Positions 38,062 to 48,215 of a stretch of DNA of 64,000 nt are shown in pieces. Within the stretch, counting starts at the first letter, position 1. Each line of letters opens with the position of its first letter. Under the pieces are notes generated by a model, which saw only the letters and a list, made by a program, of their open reading frames with translations, had not been told where the DNA came from and ran no database searches. The position numbers and the translations under genes are program-made. The DNA lies in the NCBI RefSeq assembly GCF_003640395.1, contig NZ_RBZQ01000003.1, positions 62,001-126,000 of the forward strand. Direction: 5' to 3'. Origin of the DNA: Stutzerimonas urumqiensis. Lineage in GTDB: Bacteria > Pseudomonadota > Gammaproteobacteria > Pseudomonadales > Pseudomonadaceae.

Positions 38062-39864
38062 ATGTCCGAGACCCTGCTCAGCGCCCGCAACCTGGCATTC
38101 GAACTCTACGAAGTGCTGGACGCCGAGAGCCTGACCCAGCGCCCGCGCTACGCCGACCACTCGCGCGAAACCTTCGATGCCGCGATCGACACCGCTCGCG
38201 GTATCGCCGAGGAACTCTTCGCCCCGCACAACCGCAAGGCCGACGAGAACGAGCCGGTCTACCAGAATGGCGAAGCGGTGCTCATCCCCGAGGTGAAGCC
38301 GGCGGTCGACGCCTTCATCGAGGCGGGCTTTCTCACGGCCTCGCATGATTTCGAAGACGGCGGCATGCAGCTGCCCAACCTGCTGGCGCGCGCCTGCTTC
38401 GCGCACTTCCAGGCGGCCAACGTCGGCACCTCCTCCTACGCCATGCTGACGATGGGCGCGGCGCACCTGATCGAAGTCTTCGGCAGCGACGAGCAGAAGC
38501 GGCGCTTCCTCGAGCCAATGCACGCGGGCCGCTTCTTCGGCACCATGGCGCTGACCGAGCCGCACGCGGGCTCGTCGCTGTCCGACCTGCGCACCCGCGC
38601 CGAACCGGCCGGCGACGGCACCTATCGCCTGAAAGGCAACAAGATCTTCATCTCCGGCGGCGACCACCCGCTGTCGGAAAACATCGTGCACATGGTCCTG
38701 GCCAAGCTGCCGGATGCGCCGCCCGGGGTGAAGGGGATCAGCCTGTTCATCGTGCCGAAGCTCCTGGTCAACGACGACGGCTCGCTCGGCAAGCGCAACG
38801 ACGTGACCCTCGCCGGGCTGTTCCACAAGATGGGCTGGCGCGGCACCACCTCCACCGCACTGAACTTCGGGGACAACGGCGAGTGCGTGGGCTACCTGGT
38901 CGGCGAGCCGCACAAGGGCCTGTCGTACATGTTCCAGATGATGAACGACGCGCGGATCGGCGTCGGCATGGGCGCCATCATGCTCGGCTACGCCGGCTAC
39001 CTCTATTCGCTGAACTATGCCCGCGAGCGTCCGCAGGGCCGGCTGCCGGACGGCAAGGACCCGACCTCGCCGCAGGTGTCGATCATCGAGCACACCGACA
39101 TCAAGCGCATGCTGCTGACTCAGAAGGCCTATGTCGAAGGCGCCTTCGACCTGGGCCTGTACGCCGCCCGGCTGGTCGACGACCAGCGCACCGCCGAGAC
39201 CGAGGAGGCCCGCCAGAACGCCCATGAGCTGCTCGACCTGCTGACGCCGATCGTCAAGTCCTGGCCGTCCGAGTTCTGCCTCAAGGCCAACGAGCTGGCC
39301 GTGCAGATTCTCGGTGGCCACGGCTACACCCGCGAGTATCCGGTGGAGCAGTACTACCGGGACAACCGCCTCAATCCGATCCATGAGGGCACGCACGGCA
39401 TCCAGTCGCTCGACCTGCTCGGCCGCAAGCTGATGCAGAACAAGGGCGCCGGCCTGCGCCAGTTGCTGGCGCTGATTCAGGACTGCACCCAGCGCGCCGG
39501 CCGCCACGCGTCGCTTTCGGCCCTGCGCCAGCCGCTGGAGCAGCACATCGCCCGCCTGACCCAGGTCACCCAGGCGCTGCTCGGCGATCTCGCCGCCGGC
39601 AAGATCAACCTGGCCCTGGCCAACTCGGCGCTGTACCTGAAGGTATTCGGCCATGCCGTGATCGGCTGGCGCTGGCTGGAACAGGCCATCCGCGCCGAGG
39701 AAGGTCTCGCGGCGGGCAACCCGGCCGATGCCGATTTCTACAAGGGCAAGCTGCAAGCGGCGCGGTACTTCCTGACCTGGGAAGTGCCCGGCTGCGCCCA
39801 TGAACTGGCCCTGCTGGAAGCCCGCGATCCGACCTGCCTCGACATGCAGGACGCCTGGTTCTGA
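38062..39864 (+). CDS. Acyl-CoA dehydrogenase (paralogue 4 of 4)
   Basis: A 600-residue acyl-CoA dehydrogenase of the long class, but more distant from the three at 12-19 kb: it starts MSETLLSARNLAFELYEVLD and lacks the xxYKAPLRD N-terminus. Substrate/FAD region: MALTEPHAGSSLSDLRT and GNKIFISGGDHPLSEN. The catalytic Glu is in IHEGTHGIQSLDLLGRK near residue 442, with His replacing the usual Tyr before it. GGAGG lies seven bases before the ATG. It may act on a different acyl chain; nothing in sequence ties it to carotenoid synthesis next door. A repeat array and a hairpin follow it. Confidence 0.88.
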   Translation: MSETLLSARNLAFELYEVLDAESLTQRPRYADHSRETFDAAIDTARGIAEELFAPHNRKADENEPVYQNGEAVLIPEVKPAVDAFIEAGFLTASHDFEDGGMQLPNLLARACFAHFQAANVGTSSYAMLTMGAAHLIEVFGSDEQKRRFLEPMHAGRFFGTMALTEPHAGSSLSDLRTRAEPAGDGTYRLKGNKIFISGGDHPLSENIVHMVLAKLPDAPPGVKGISLFIVPKLLVNDDGSLGKRNDVTLAGLFHKMGWRGTTSTALNFGDNGECVGYLVGEPHKGLSYMFQMMNDARIGVGMGAIMLGYAGYLYSLNYARERPQGRLPDGKDPTSPQVSIIEHTDIKRMLLTQKAYVEGAFDLGLYAARLVDDQRTAETEEARQNAHELLDLLTPIVKSWPSEFCLKANELAVQILGGHGYTREYPVEQYYRDNRLNPIHEGTHGIQSLDLLGRKLMQNKGAGLRQLLALIQDCTQRAGRHASLSALRQPLEQHIARLTQVTQALLGDLAAGKINLALANSALYLKVFGHAVIGWRWLEQAIRAEEGLAAGNPADADFYKGKLQAARYFLTWEVPGCAHELALLEARDPTCLDMQDAWF

Positions 39865-39902
39865 GACCTGCGAGGCGGCGTGCGCCGCCTCGTCATTCCC
39901 CG

Positions 39903-40457
39903 GCCTTCTTCGGTAAGCGTCGGTAACGCACCACGCCTTGTAGGAGCCGGCTTGCCGGCGATCAGGGTCAAGCCCAGCCTCGCGATCGGCCCGGATCGCC
40001 CGCAAGCGGGCTCCTACGGGGCGTGGCGCGCACTCGGAGCCGAGGCCGGGGGACAGTGGTATGCGGTCGATCCCGGAGCGGGCTTGGCGCCTTCTTCGGC
40101 AAGCGTCGGTAACGCATCGTCCCTGTAGGAGCCGGCTTGCCGGCGATCGGGCTCAAGCCCAGCCTCGCGATCGGCCCGGATCGCCCGCAAGCGGGCTCCT
40201 ACAGGGTGTGGCGCGGCTGCGCATTGGGGGCCGCGGTCGTGGCGATAACGGGTATGCGGTCGATCCCGGAGCGGGCTTGGCGCCTTCTTCGGCAAGCGTC
40301 GGTAACGCACCGTCCCGCTCCACCCGTAGGAGCCGGCTTGCCGGCGATCGGACTCAAGCCCAGCCTCGCGATCGGCCCGGATCGCCCGCAAGCGGGCTCC
40401 TACGGGGTGTGGCGCGGCTGCGCATTGGGAGCCGAGGTCGCGGCAAGGATGGGTATG
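39903..40457. repeat. Second tandem REP array, three units
   Basis: Three head-to-tail units whose cores GTAGGAGCCGGCTTGCCGG start at 39940, 40125 and 40326 (spacings 185 and 201). Each pairs that core with an inverted REP core ATCGCCCGCAAGCGGGCTCC about 50 bases later, followed by a shared spacer containing GCGGTCGATCCCGGAGCGGG and CTTCTTCGGCAAGCGTCGG. The second core is the same as in the array at 30473, but the partner hairpin differs. It lies within the gap 39865-40609; no gene is seen in that gap. Confidence 0.88.
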
Positions 40458-40471
40458 TAGGCCGATCACGG

Positions 40472-40536
40472 ACCCGTCTGATCGGCGGACCGCAATGCAG
40501 GCGCAACCGTCTGGCGCGCCATTGCACGGGTTTTTT
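40472..40536 (+). terminator. Probable terminator before K+/H+ antiporter gene
   Basis: Nested inverted repeats: ACCCGT (40472-40477) pairs with ACGGGT (40526-40531), and GCAATG (40492-40497) with CATTGC (40520-40525), followed directly by six T. It would stop transcripts from the acyl-CoA dehydrogenase. Its T-run merges into the next promoter. Confidence 0.45.
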
Positions 40537-40564
40537 GACAGGCCACCGGCGGCTCGGGTTAAAT
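40535..40564 (+). promoter_or_regulatory. Sigma-70 promoter for K+/H+ antiporter gene
   Basis: A consensus TTGACA (40535-40540) and TTAAAT (40559-40564) 18 bases apart. Transcription would begin near 40571, leaving a leader of about 40 bases before the TTG start codon at 40610. Confidence 0.6.
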
Positions 40565-40609
40565 CCTTGGCATTCCCTATGCATGCTTGACATCGGAACG
40601 GAGCCCTGC

Positions 40610-42355
40610 TTGGACGCCAACTACGTGAATCACCTGTTCCTGATCGGTGCCGTGCTGGTGGCTGCGAGCATTCTGATGAGCTCGCTTTCCAGTCGCCTCG
40701 GCGTGCCGATCCTGGTGATTTTCCTGGCCGTCGGCATGCTCGCCGGGGTCGATGGCATCGGTGGCATCGTCTTCAACGACTACTCCCTCGCCTACCTGGT
40801 GAGCAACCTTGCGCTGGCCGTCATCCTGCTCGACGGCGGCATGCGAACGCGCAAGGCAACGTTCCGCGTAGCGCTCTGGCCGTCGATGTCGCTGGCGACC
40901 GTAGGGGTCGCGATCACGGCCGGTCTGACCGGCGTCGTCGCCGCCTGGCTGTTCGACCTGCGGCTGATCGAAGGGCTGCTGATCGGCGCCATCGTCGGCT
41001 CGACCGACGCGGCCGTGGTGTTCAACCTGCTCAATGGCAAGGGCCTGAACGAACGGGTCGGCTCGACGCTGGAGATCGAATCGGGCAGCAACGATCCGAT
41101 GGCGATGTTTCTCACGGTCACGCTCATCGGGATGATCGCCTCGGGCCAGACCAGCTTCAGCTGGGGCGTGCTGGTCAGCCTGCTGCAGCAGTTCGGCATC
41201 GGCATCGTGCTCGGCCTGGGCGGCGGCTGGCTGCTGCTCAACCTGATCAATCGGCTGTCGGTTGCCGACGGGCTCTACCCGCTGCTGGCCGTCAGCGGCG
41301 GCATCATGATCTACGCTCTGTCGGGGGCGATCGGCGGCAGCGGCATCCTGGCGGTGTACATCTGCGGCCTGCTGCTGGGCAATCGCCCGATCCGTAACCG
41401 CTACGGCATCCTGCACATGTTCGACGGCCTGGCGTGGCTCAGCCAGATCGGCATGTTCCTGGTGCTCGGCCTGCTGCTCACGCCCAGCGAGTTGCTGCCG
41501 ATCGCCGTGCCGGCCCTGCTGCTGTCGCTCTGGATGATCCTCTTCGCCCGCCCGCTGTCGGTATTCATCGGGTTGCTGCCGTTCAAGAGCTTCAACCTGC
41601 GCGAGCGGCTGTTCATTTCCTGGATCGGCCTGCGTGGCGCGGTCCCGGTGATTCTTGCGGTGTTTCCGCTGATGGCTGGGCTGGAAAACGCCCAGCTGTT
41701 CTTCAACGTTGCGTTCTTCATCGTGCTGGTGTCGCTGCTGCTGCAAGGCACCACGCTCGGCTGGGCGGCGCGCAAGGCGAAGGTCGAGGTGCCGCCCTCG
41801 CCCTCCCCTGTCTCGCGCACCGGCCTGCAGGTGCACACCACCAGCCAGTGGGAGCTGTTCATCTATCGCCTGAGCGCCAGCAAGTGGTGCGTCGGCGCCG
41901 CGCTGCGCGAATTGAAGATGCCGCCCGGTACGCGCATCGCCGCGCTGTTTCGCGGTCACGAACTGCTCCACCCGTCCGGCAGCACGCGTTTGCAGGTGGG
42001 CGACATCCTCTGCGTCATCGGTCACGAGGCCGACCTTCCGGCGCTGGGCAAGCTGTTCAGCCAGGCCCCCAAGCGGGGCGAAGACCTGCGCTTCTTCGGC
42101 GACTTCGTCCTCGAAGCGGATGCGCAGCTGGGTGCGATCGCCGCGCTCTACGGCCTCAAGCTCGGTGAGCAGCCGGGCGAGCGGTCGCTCGGCGACTTCC
42201 TCACCGACCGCCTGGGCGGTCGCCCGGTGGTAGGCGACAGCCTCGAATGGAACGGCCTCACCTGGACCATCGCCGTGATGGAAGACGGCCAGGTACGCAA
42301 GGTCGGCCTGCGCTTCCCCGAAGGCGAGAAACCCGGCCCGTCCCTGATGTTCTGA
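40610..42355 (+). CDS. K+/H+ antiporter, NhaP2/CvrA type
   Basis: A 581-residue inner-membrane antiporter with about 12 hydrophobic segments (to residue ~400), then a cytoplasmic TrkA-C-like region ([19 protein letters not shown]) and a CorC/HlyC-type C-terminal domain. [27 protein letters not shown] N-terminus, GSTDAAVVF and ESGSNDPMA carry the conserved Asp residues of the CPA1 NhaP2 group. A TTG start is chosen: GGAG lies six bases before it, and the encoded [10 protein letters not shown] aligns with the N-terminus of E. coli CvrA. An ATG nine codons earlier has no ribosome site. Confidence 0.88.
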   Translation: MDANYVNHLFLIGAVLVAASILMSSLSSRLGVPILVIFLAVGMLAGVDGIGGIVFNDYSLAYLVSNLALAVILLDGGMRTRKATFRVALWPSMSLATVGVAITAGLTGVVAAWLFDLRLIEGLLIGAIVGSTDAAVVFNLLNGKGLNERVGSTLEIESGSNDPMAMFLTVTLIGMIASGQTSFSWGVLVSLLQQFGIGIVLGLGGGWLLLNLINRLSVADGLYPLLAVSGGIMIYALSGAIGGSGILAVYICGLLLGNRPIRNRYGILHMFDGLAWLSQIGMFLVLGLLLTPSELLPIAVPALLLSLWMILFARPLSVFIGLLPFKSFNLRERLFISWIGLRGAVPVILAVFPLMAGLENAQLFFNVAFFIVLVSLLLQGTTLGWAARKAKVEVPPSPSPVSRTGLQVHTTSQWELFIYRLSASKWCVGAALRELKMPPGTRIAALFRGHELLHPSGSTRLQVGDILCVIGHEADLPALGKLFSQAPKRGEDLRFFGDFVLEADAQLGAIAALYGLKLGEQPGERSLGDFLTDRLGGRPVVGDSLEWNGLTWTIAVMEDGQVRKVGLRFPEGEKPGPSLMF

Positions 42356-42445
42356 CGCCCGCCGGTCAGCCGCATCGACCGGGCGGACTCGCCGTGCCGG
42401 GGCAGACATTCTAGACTCGCGCCTCTTTCCCAGCGCCGATCGAAC

Positions 42446-45400
42446 ATGCCTGCGATGCGTTCCTTCCTGACTGCGGCCGTGCTGGCCGTCGTTCTACCCT
42501 TCACCGCCCATGCCGCGCCCGTACTGCCGGGGCTCGGCGGCGGCAGTTCCGCCGAAACCGAGCCCAAGGCCGCGCCGGCCACCGATCCGGCGCAGCGGTT
42601 CGCCGAGCAGACCCAGGCCAACGAGACGGCGCTCGCCGAACTCAAGCAGCAACTGGCCGAGGCGCCCAAACGCACGCGCGATGCCGAGCAGGCGCTCACG
42701 CAGCTCAAGAACAGCGCCGTCGTCGATGTCGCCAAGCGCTTCGGCGGCCTGTCCGTCGAGCAGCTGGAAAGCCGCCTCGCCGAACGCATGGAGCAGGTGG
42801 CGGACTGGCAGAAGGCGCTGACCGACGCCAACAGCCTGATCATCGCCGCACAGACCCGCCCCGAACGGGCGCAGGCGGAGATCAGCAGCAGCCAGGCGCG
42901 CATCCAGGAAATCAATTCCTTCCTCAAGAGCGGCCGCGAAAGCGGCAAGCCGCTCACCGATGAGCGCCGCGAGCTGCTGACCGCCGAGCTGGCCGCGCTC
43001 AGTTCGCTGATCGAGCTGCGCCGCCAGGAGTTGGCCGGCAACAGCCTGCTGCAAGAACTCGGCAAGAGCCTGCGCGACCTGATGAGCGAGCGCATCGGCC
43101 GCGCCGAGCAGGAAAGCCTGGCCTTGCAGACCCTGATCAACCAGAAGCGCCAGGCGCAGTCCGAACAGACGGTCGCCGAGCTGTCGCGCCAGGCGGAAAA
43201 AGCCGGCTCCGACGCCCTGCTGGCCGAGCAGAGGGCCGAAAACCTCAAGCTGTCCGACTACCTGCTGCGGGCCACCGAGCGACTCAACCGGCTGACGCGC
43301 GACAACCTCGAGACGCGCCAGCAGCTCGATGCGCTCAACCAGGCCGACCAGACACTCGAGGAGCAGATCGGCGTGCTCGAAGGCAGCCTGCTGCTGTCGA
43401 AGATCCTCTACCAGCAGCAGCAGGCCCTGCCGCAGATCGATCTCGACACCAACCTCGCCGACGAGATCGCCGACATCCGGCTGTACCAGTTCGAACTCAA
43501 CCAGGAGCGTGAGCAGCGCGGCACGCCCGAGGCGTACGTCGATCGCCTGCTGGCCGCGCAGCCGGCCGAGGAGGTCACGCCGGAGCTGCGACGGGCGCTG
43601 GTCGAACTGGTCCGCGCGCGCAGCGAATTGCTCGATCGGCTCAACCGCGAGCTGAGCGCGCTGCTCAATGAATCCATCACCTTGCAGCTGAACCAGAAGC
43701 AGCTCCAGGACCGCGCCCATGCGCTGAGCGAAACGCTGGAAGAGCAGATGTTCTGGATTCCCAGCAACAAGCCGCTCGACTGGTCATGGTTCCGCAGCGT
43801 GCCGCGCCTGCTGGAAAACCAGCTCAAGGCGATCCCGTGGCGCTCGGCGCTGGAAAAGCTGGCCGACGGTCTGCTCGAACGCCCGCTGCTGTTCCTGCCG
43901 CTGCTGCTGCTGATCGCCGCGCTGCTGTGGCGGCGCCGCGCGATCAACGACAAGCTCGAGACGCTGAGCCAGGACGTCGGCCACTACCGCCGCGACAGCC
44001 AGCTGCACACGCCGCTGGCCCTGCTGCTGAACCTGCTGCTGGCTCTGCCGGTGGCGCTGTTCCTGGCGCTGTGCGGCTATCTGTTGCAGATGGACGCACG
44101 CGGGCAGAACTACGGCCTCGGGGCGGCCCTGTTCGAAATGGCCCAGGCCTGGCTGGTGTTCTACACCGCCTACCGCATGCTCTCGCCGGGCCGGGTCGCG
44201 GAGCTGCATTTCGGCTGGTCCAAGCCGCAGGTGGCCTTCCTGCGCGATCGCATCCGCCGGCTGGGCTTCGTGGTGCTGGCGCTGGTCGCCGTAGTCAACG
44301 TCGCCGAGCACCAGCCGGCGAGCCTGGCCGAAGACGTGCTCGGCATCGCCGTGGTCATCGCCTGCTACGGCCTGATGAGCTGGGGACTGGTGCGCGTGCT
44401 GCGCAAGGGCCCGGCGAGCGAGAACGCGCCCCCGCTGCGGGTGCTGATCGGGCTGGCGTTCAGCCTGCTGCCGCTGGCACTGATCGGCGTGGTCGCGATG
44501 GGCTACTACTACACGGCGCTGAAACTGACCGACCGGCTGATCGACACCCTCTACGTGATCATGCTGTGGGTCGCGCTCGAAGCCACCGTGGTGCGCAGCC
44601 TTACCGTCGCCGCACGGCGGCTGGCCTACCAGCGGATGCTCGCGCGCCGCCAGGCGCAGGCGGAACAGGGCGACGGCATCGAAGCCGGTGGCGAGGCGGC
44701 GATGGACATCGAGCAGGTCAACCAGCAGTCGCTGCGCCTGGCGCGCCTGGCGTTGCTCGGCCTGTTCCTCGCGGCGCTGTACTGGGTGTGGGCCGACCTG
44801 ATCTCGGTGGTGTCGTACCTCGATAACGTCACGCTCTACCAGTTCACCTCCGCCGACGGCACCAGCACCGATGCGATCAGCCTGTCCAACCTGCTGAGCG
44901 CCGTGCTGATCATCGCCATCACCATCGCTCTGGCGCGCAACCTGCCGGGCCTGCTGGAGGTGCTGGTGCTGTCGCGCCTGCAACTGGCGCAGGGCAGCGC
45001 CTACGCCACCGCGACGCTGTTGTCCTACGCGCTGGTGGCCATCGGCGCGGTGTCCACGCTGTCGACGCTCGGCGTGAGCTGGGACAAGCTGCAATGGCTG
45101 GTCGCGGCGCTCTCGGTGGGCCTGGGTTTCGGCTTGCAGGAGATTTTCGCCAACTTCGTTTCGGGCCTGATCATCCTGTTCGAGCGGCCCGTGCGGATCG
45201 GCGACGTGGTGACCATCGGCAACCTGTCCGGGACGGTGAGCCGGATTCGCATCCGCGCGACCACCATCACCGATTTCGACCACAAGGAAATCATCGTCCC
45301 GAACAAGACCTTCATCACCAACCAGTTGATCAACTGGTCGCTGAGCGACACCGTCACCCGCGTCACGGTGCGCATCGGCGTGGCCTACGGCTCGGACCTC

Positions 45401-45727
45401 GACCTAGTACGTCGGCTGCTGCTCCAGGCCGCCGAGGAAAACCCGCGGGTGCTGCCCGATCCCGAGCCGCAGGTATTCTTCCTCGCGTTCGGTGAGAGCA
45501 ACCTCGACCATGAGCTGCGCATCCACGTCCGCAAACTGGACGACCGCAACCCGGCGATCGACGAGATCAACCGATTCCTCGACCGCGAACTGGTGCGCCA
45601 CGGCGTGATCGTCGACTTCCGCCGCGTGGACGTCTTCCTGCGCAACGGCCAGGGCCAGGAAGTCCAGCTCGACGGTGTGCGGACCCTCCCGGCCGGCCCC
45701 GACGATACCGCGCAGCCGAGGGCATGA
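42446..45727 (+). CDS. Mechanosensitive channel MscK/KefA type
   Basis: A 1093-residue inner-membrane channel that opens under membrane tension to release osmolytes on hypo-osmotic shock. It has a signal peptide (to about AHA-APV), a long periplasmic coiled-coil region (residues ~45-430, rich in Leu/Glu/Arg), about ten membrane segments (residues ~480-900) and a C-terminal MscS domain. The pore and beta domain are recognised by VGLGFGLQEIFANFVSGLIILFERPVRIGD-type sequence (residues ~885-930) and TTITDFDHKEIIVPNKTFITN. MscK of E. coli is 1120 residues. The start ATG (or a second one three codons later) has no strong ribosome site. Confidence 0.9.
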   Translation: MPAMRSFLTAAVLAVVLPFTAHAAPVLPGLGGGSSAETEPKAAPATDPAQRFAEQTQANETALAELKQQLAEAPKRTRDAEQALTQLKNSAVVDVAKRFGGLSVEQLESRLAERMEQVADWQKALTDANSLIIAAQTRPERAQAEISSSQARIQEINSFLKSGRESGKPLTDERRELLTAELAALSSLIELRRQELAGNSLLQELGKSLRDLMSERIGRAEQESLALQTLINQKRQAQSEQTVAELSRQAEKAGSDALLAEQRAENLKLSDYLLRATERLNRLTRDNLETRQQLDALNQADQTLEEQIGVLEGSLLLSKILYQQQQALPQIDLDTNLADEIADIRLYQFELNQEREQRGTPEAYVDRLLAAQPAEEVTPELRRALVELVRARSELLDRLNRELSALLNESITLQLNQKQLQDRAHALSETLEEQMFWIPSNKPLDWSWFRSVPRLLENQLKAIPWRSALEKLADGLLERPLLFLPLLLLIAALLWRRRAINDKLETLSQDVGHYRRDSQLHTPLALLLNLLLALPVALFLALCGYLLQMDARGQNYGLGAALFEMAQAWLVFYTAYRMLSPGRVAELHFGWSKPQVAFLRDRIRRLGFVVLALVAVVNVAEHQPASLAEDVLGIAVVIACYGLMSWGLVRVLRKGPASENAPPLRVLIGLAFSLLPLALIGVVAMGYYYTALKLTDRLIDTLYVIMLWVALEATVVRSLTVAARRLAYQRMLARRQAQAEQGDGIEAGGEAAMDIEQVNQQSLRLARLALLGLFLAALYWVWADLISVVSYLDNVTLYQFTSADGTSTDAISLSNLLSAVLIIAITIALARNLPGLLEVLVLSRLQLAQGSAYATATLLSYALVAIGAVSTLSTLGVSWDKLQWLVAALSVGLGFGLQEIFANFVSGLIILFERPVRIGDVVTIGNLSGTVSRIRIRATTITDFDHKEIIVPNKTFITNQLINWSLSDTVTRVTVRIGVAYGSDLDLVRRLLLQAAEENPRVLPDPEPQVFFLAFGESNLDHELRIHVRKLDDRNPAIDEINRFLDRELVRHGVIVDFRRVDVFLRNGQGQEVQLDGVRTLPAGPDDTAQPRA

Positions 45728-47251
<1,524 letters not shown>

Positions 47252-47280
47252 CCACCGGTCGGTGGCTGGGCGCCGCCGCG

Positions 47281-47320
47281 CCGGTCAGGTCGACCGGTCG
47301 CTACCCGGCGACCTGACCGG
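47281..47320. repeat. 12-bp inverted repeat over the racemase stop codon
   Basis: CCGGTCAGGTCG (47281-47292) and CGACCTGACCGG (47309-47320) are perfect complements around a 16-base loop. They lie between convergent selO and the racemase gene, with the racemase stop inside the structure. There is no T-run, so it may be a Rho-assisted or RNA-stabilising hairpin for either transcript. Confidence 0.5.
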
Positions 47321-48014
47321 GTGCGCCGAGCAGCCAGCCCAGTCCCAGCTGGACATGCTCGACCGCGCTGTCGATCAACGGCAGCGGGCGCTCACCGGTG
47401 GCCAGCAGCAGACCGATTTCGGTGCAGCCGAGAATGGCGGCGTCCGCGCCCGCCTCGCGCCCCTCGACCAGGACCTGCCGGTAGAAGGCGCGCGTCTGCT
47501 CCGTGAACCGGCCCTGGCACAACTCGGCGAAGATGGCGCGATCGATCTCCACCTGCGCCGCTTCGCTCGGCACCATGACCTCGACGGCATAACGCTCGCC
47601 CAGGTAGTCGCGCAGAAAGGGCTCGCGCATCGTGAAGGCCGTGCCGAGCAGCAACGGCCGCCGGTAGCCGCCGGCCTGCAGCGCGCGGCCGATCGCATCG
47701 CCGATGTGCAACAGCGGGATCGTCGTCGCCGCCTCGATCACCGGCACGACCTTGTGCATGGTGTTGGTCGCCAGCAGCACGGCGGTGGCGCCGGCACGCG
47801 CCAGCCCTTCGGCGGCCGAAGCCAGTTGCCGTCCGGCCTCGGCCCAGTCCCCGCTGCGTTGCAGGGCAGCGATCGCGGCGAAATCCGTCGAATGCAGCAG
47901 CAACGGCGCCGAGTGCAACCCGCCGAGGCGATCGCGCACGCCTTCGTTCAGCAGCCGGTAGTACAGCGCAGTCGACTCCCAGCTCATGCCAGCGATCACA
48001 CCAAGCGTATTCAT
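47301..48014 (-). CDS. Aspartate/glutamate racemase-family protein (YgeA/RacX-like)
   Basis: A 237-residue cofactor-independent amino-acid racemase of the Asp/Glu/hydantoin superfamily. The N-terminus TLGVIAGMSWESTALYYR-type and the second catalytic block AAILGCTEIGLLL are clear. The first catalytic position, usually Cys in CNTxH, reads TNTMH, giving a Thr-Cys pair as in the broad-specificity racemases YgeA and RacX; substrate is therefore unlikely to be only aspartate. Start MNTLGV is chosen with AGGA just upstream; a longer frame adds 12 codons. Monocistronic. Confidence 0.85.
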   Translation of the reverse strand: MNTLGVIAGMSWESTALYYRLLNEGVRDRLGGLHSAPLLLHSTDFAAIAALQRSGDWAEAGRQLASAAEGLARAGATAVLLATNTMHKVVPVIEAATTIPLLHIGDAIGRALQAGGYRRPLLLGTAFTMREPFLRDYLGERYAVEVMVPSEAAQVEIDRAIFAELCQGRFTEQTRAFYRQVLVEGREAGADAAILGCTEIGLLLATGERPLPLIDSAVEHVQLGLGWLLGAPGQVAG

Positions 48015-48215
48015 GGGTCCTGACCTCCCTTGCGACGATTGTTCGAGCATGCGCGCCCGCTCGACGATTCGCGAGCACAGTCACGGGCGATTCGGCCGGC
48101 ACACCTAATAACCAGAACGAATATGCACAGTCTTAAACGATTCTGGACGCTCTAAGGGACGCCCTCTAAGGTGCGCTCTTGCTGAAACCCCGCCACGCTC
48201 GCGCTAGGGAATTCC

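Noticed and set aside
39880..40469. Open frames across the second repeat array
   Set aside because: Again tandem-repeat translation products, unrelated to any family and without start signals.
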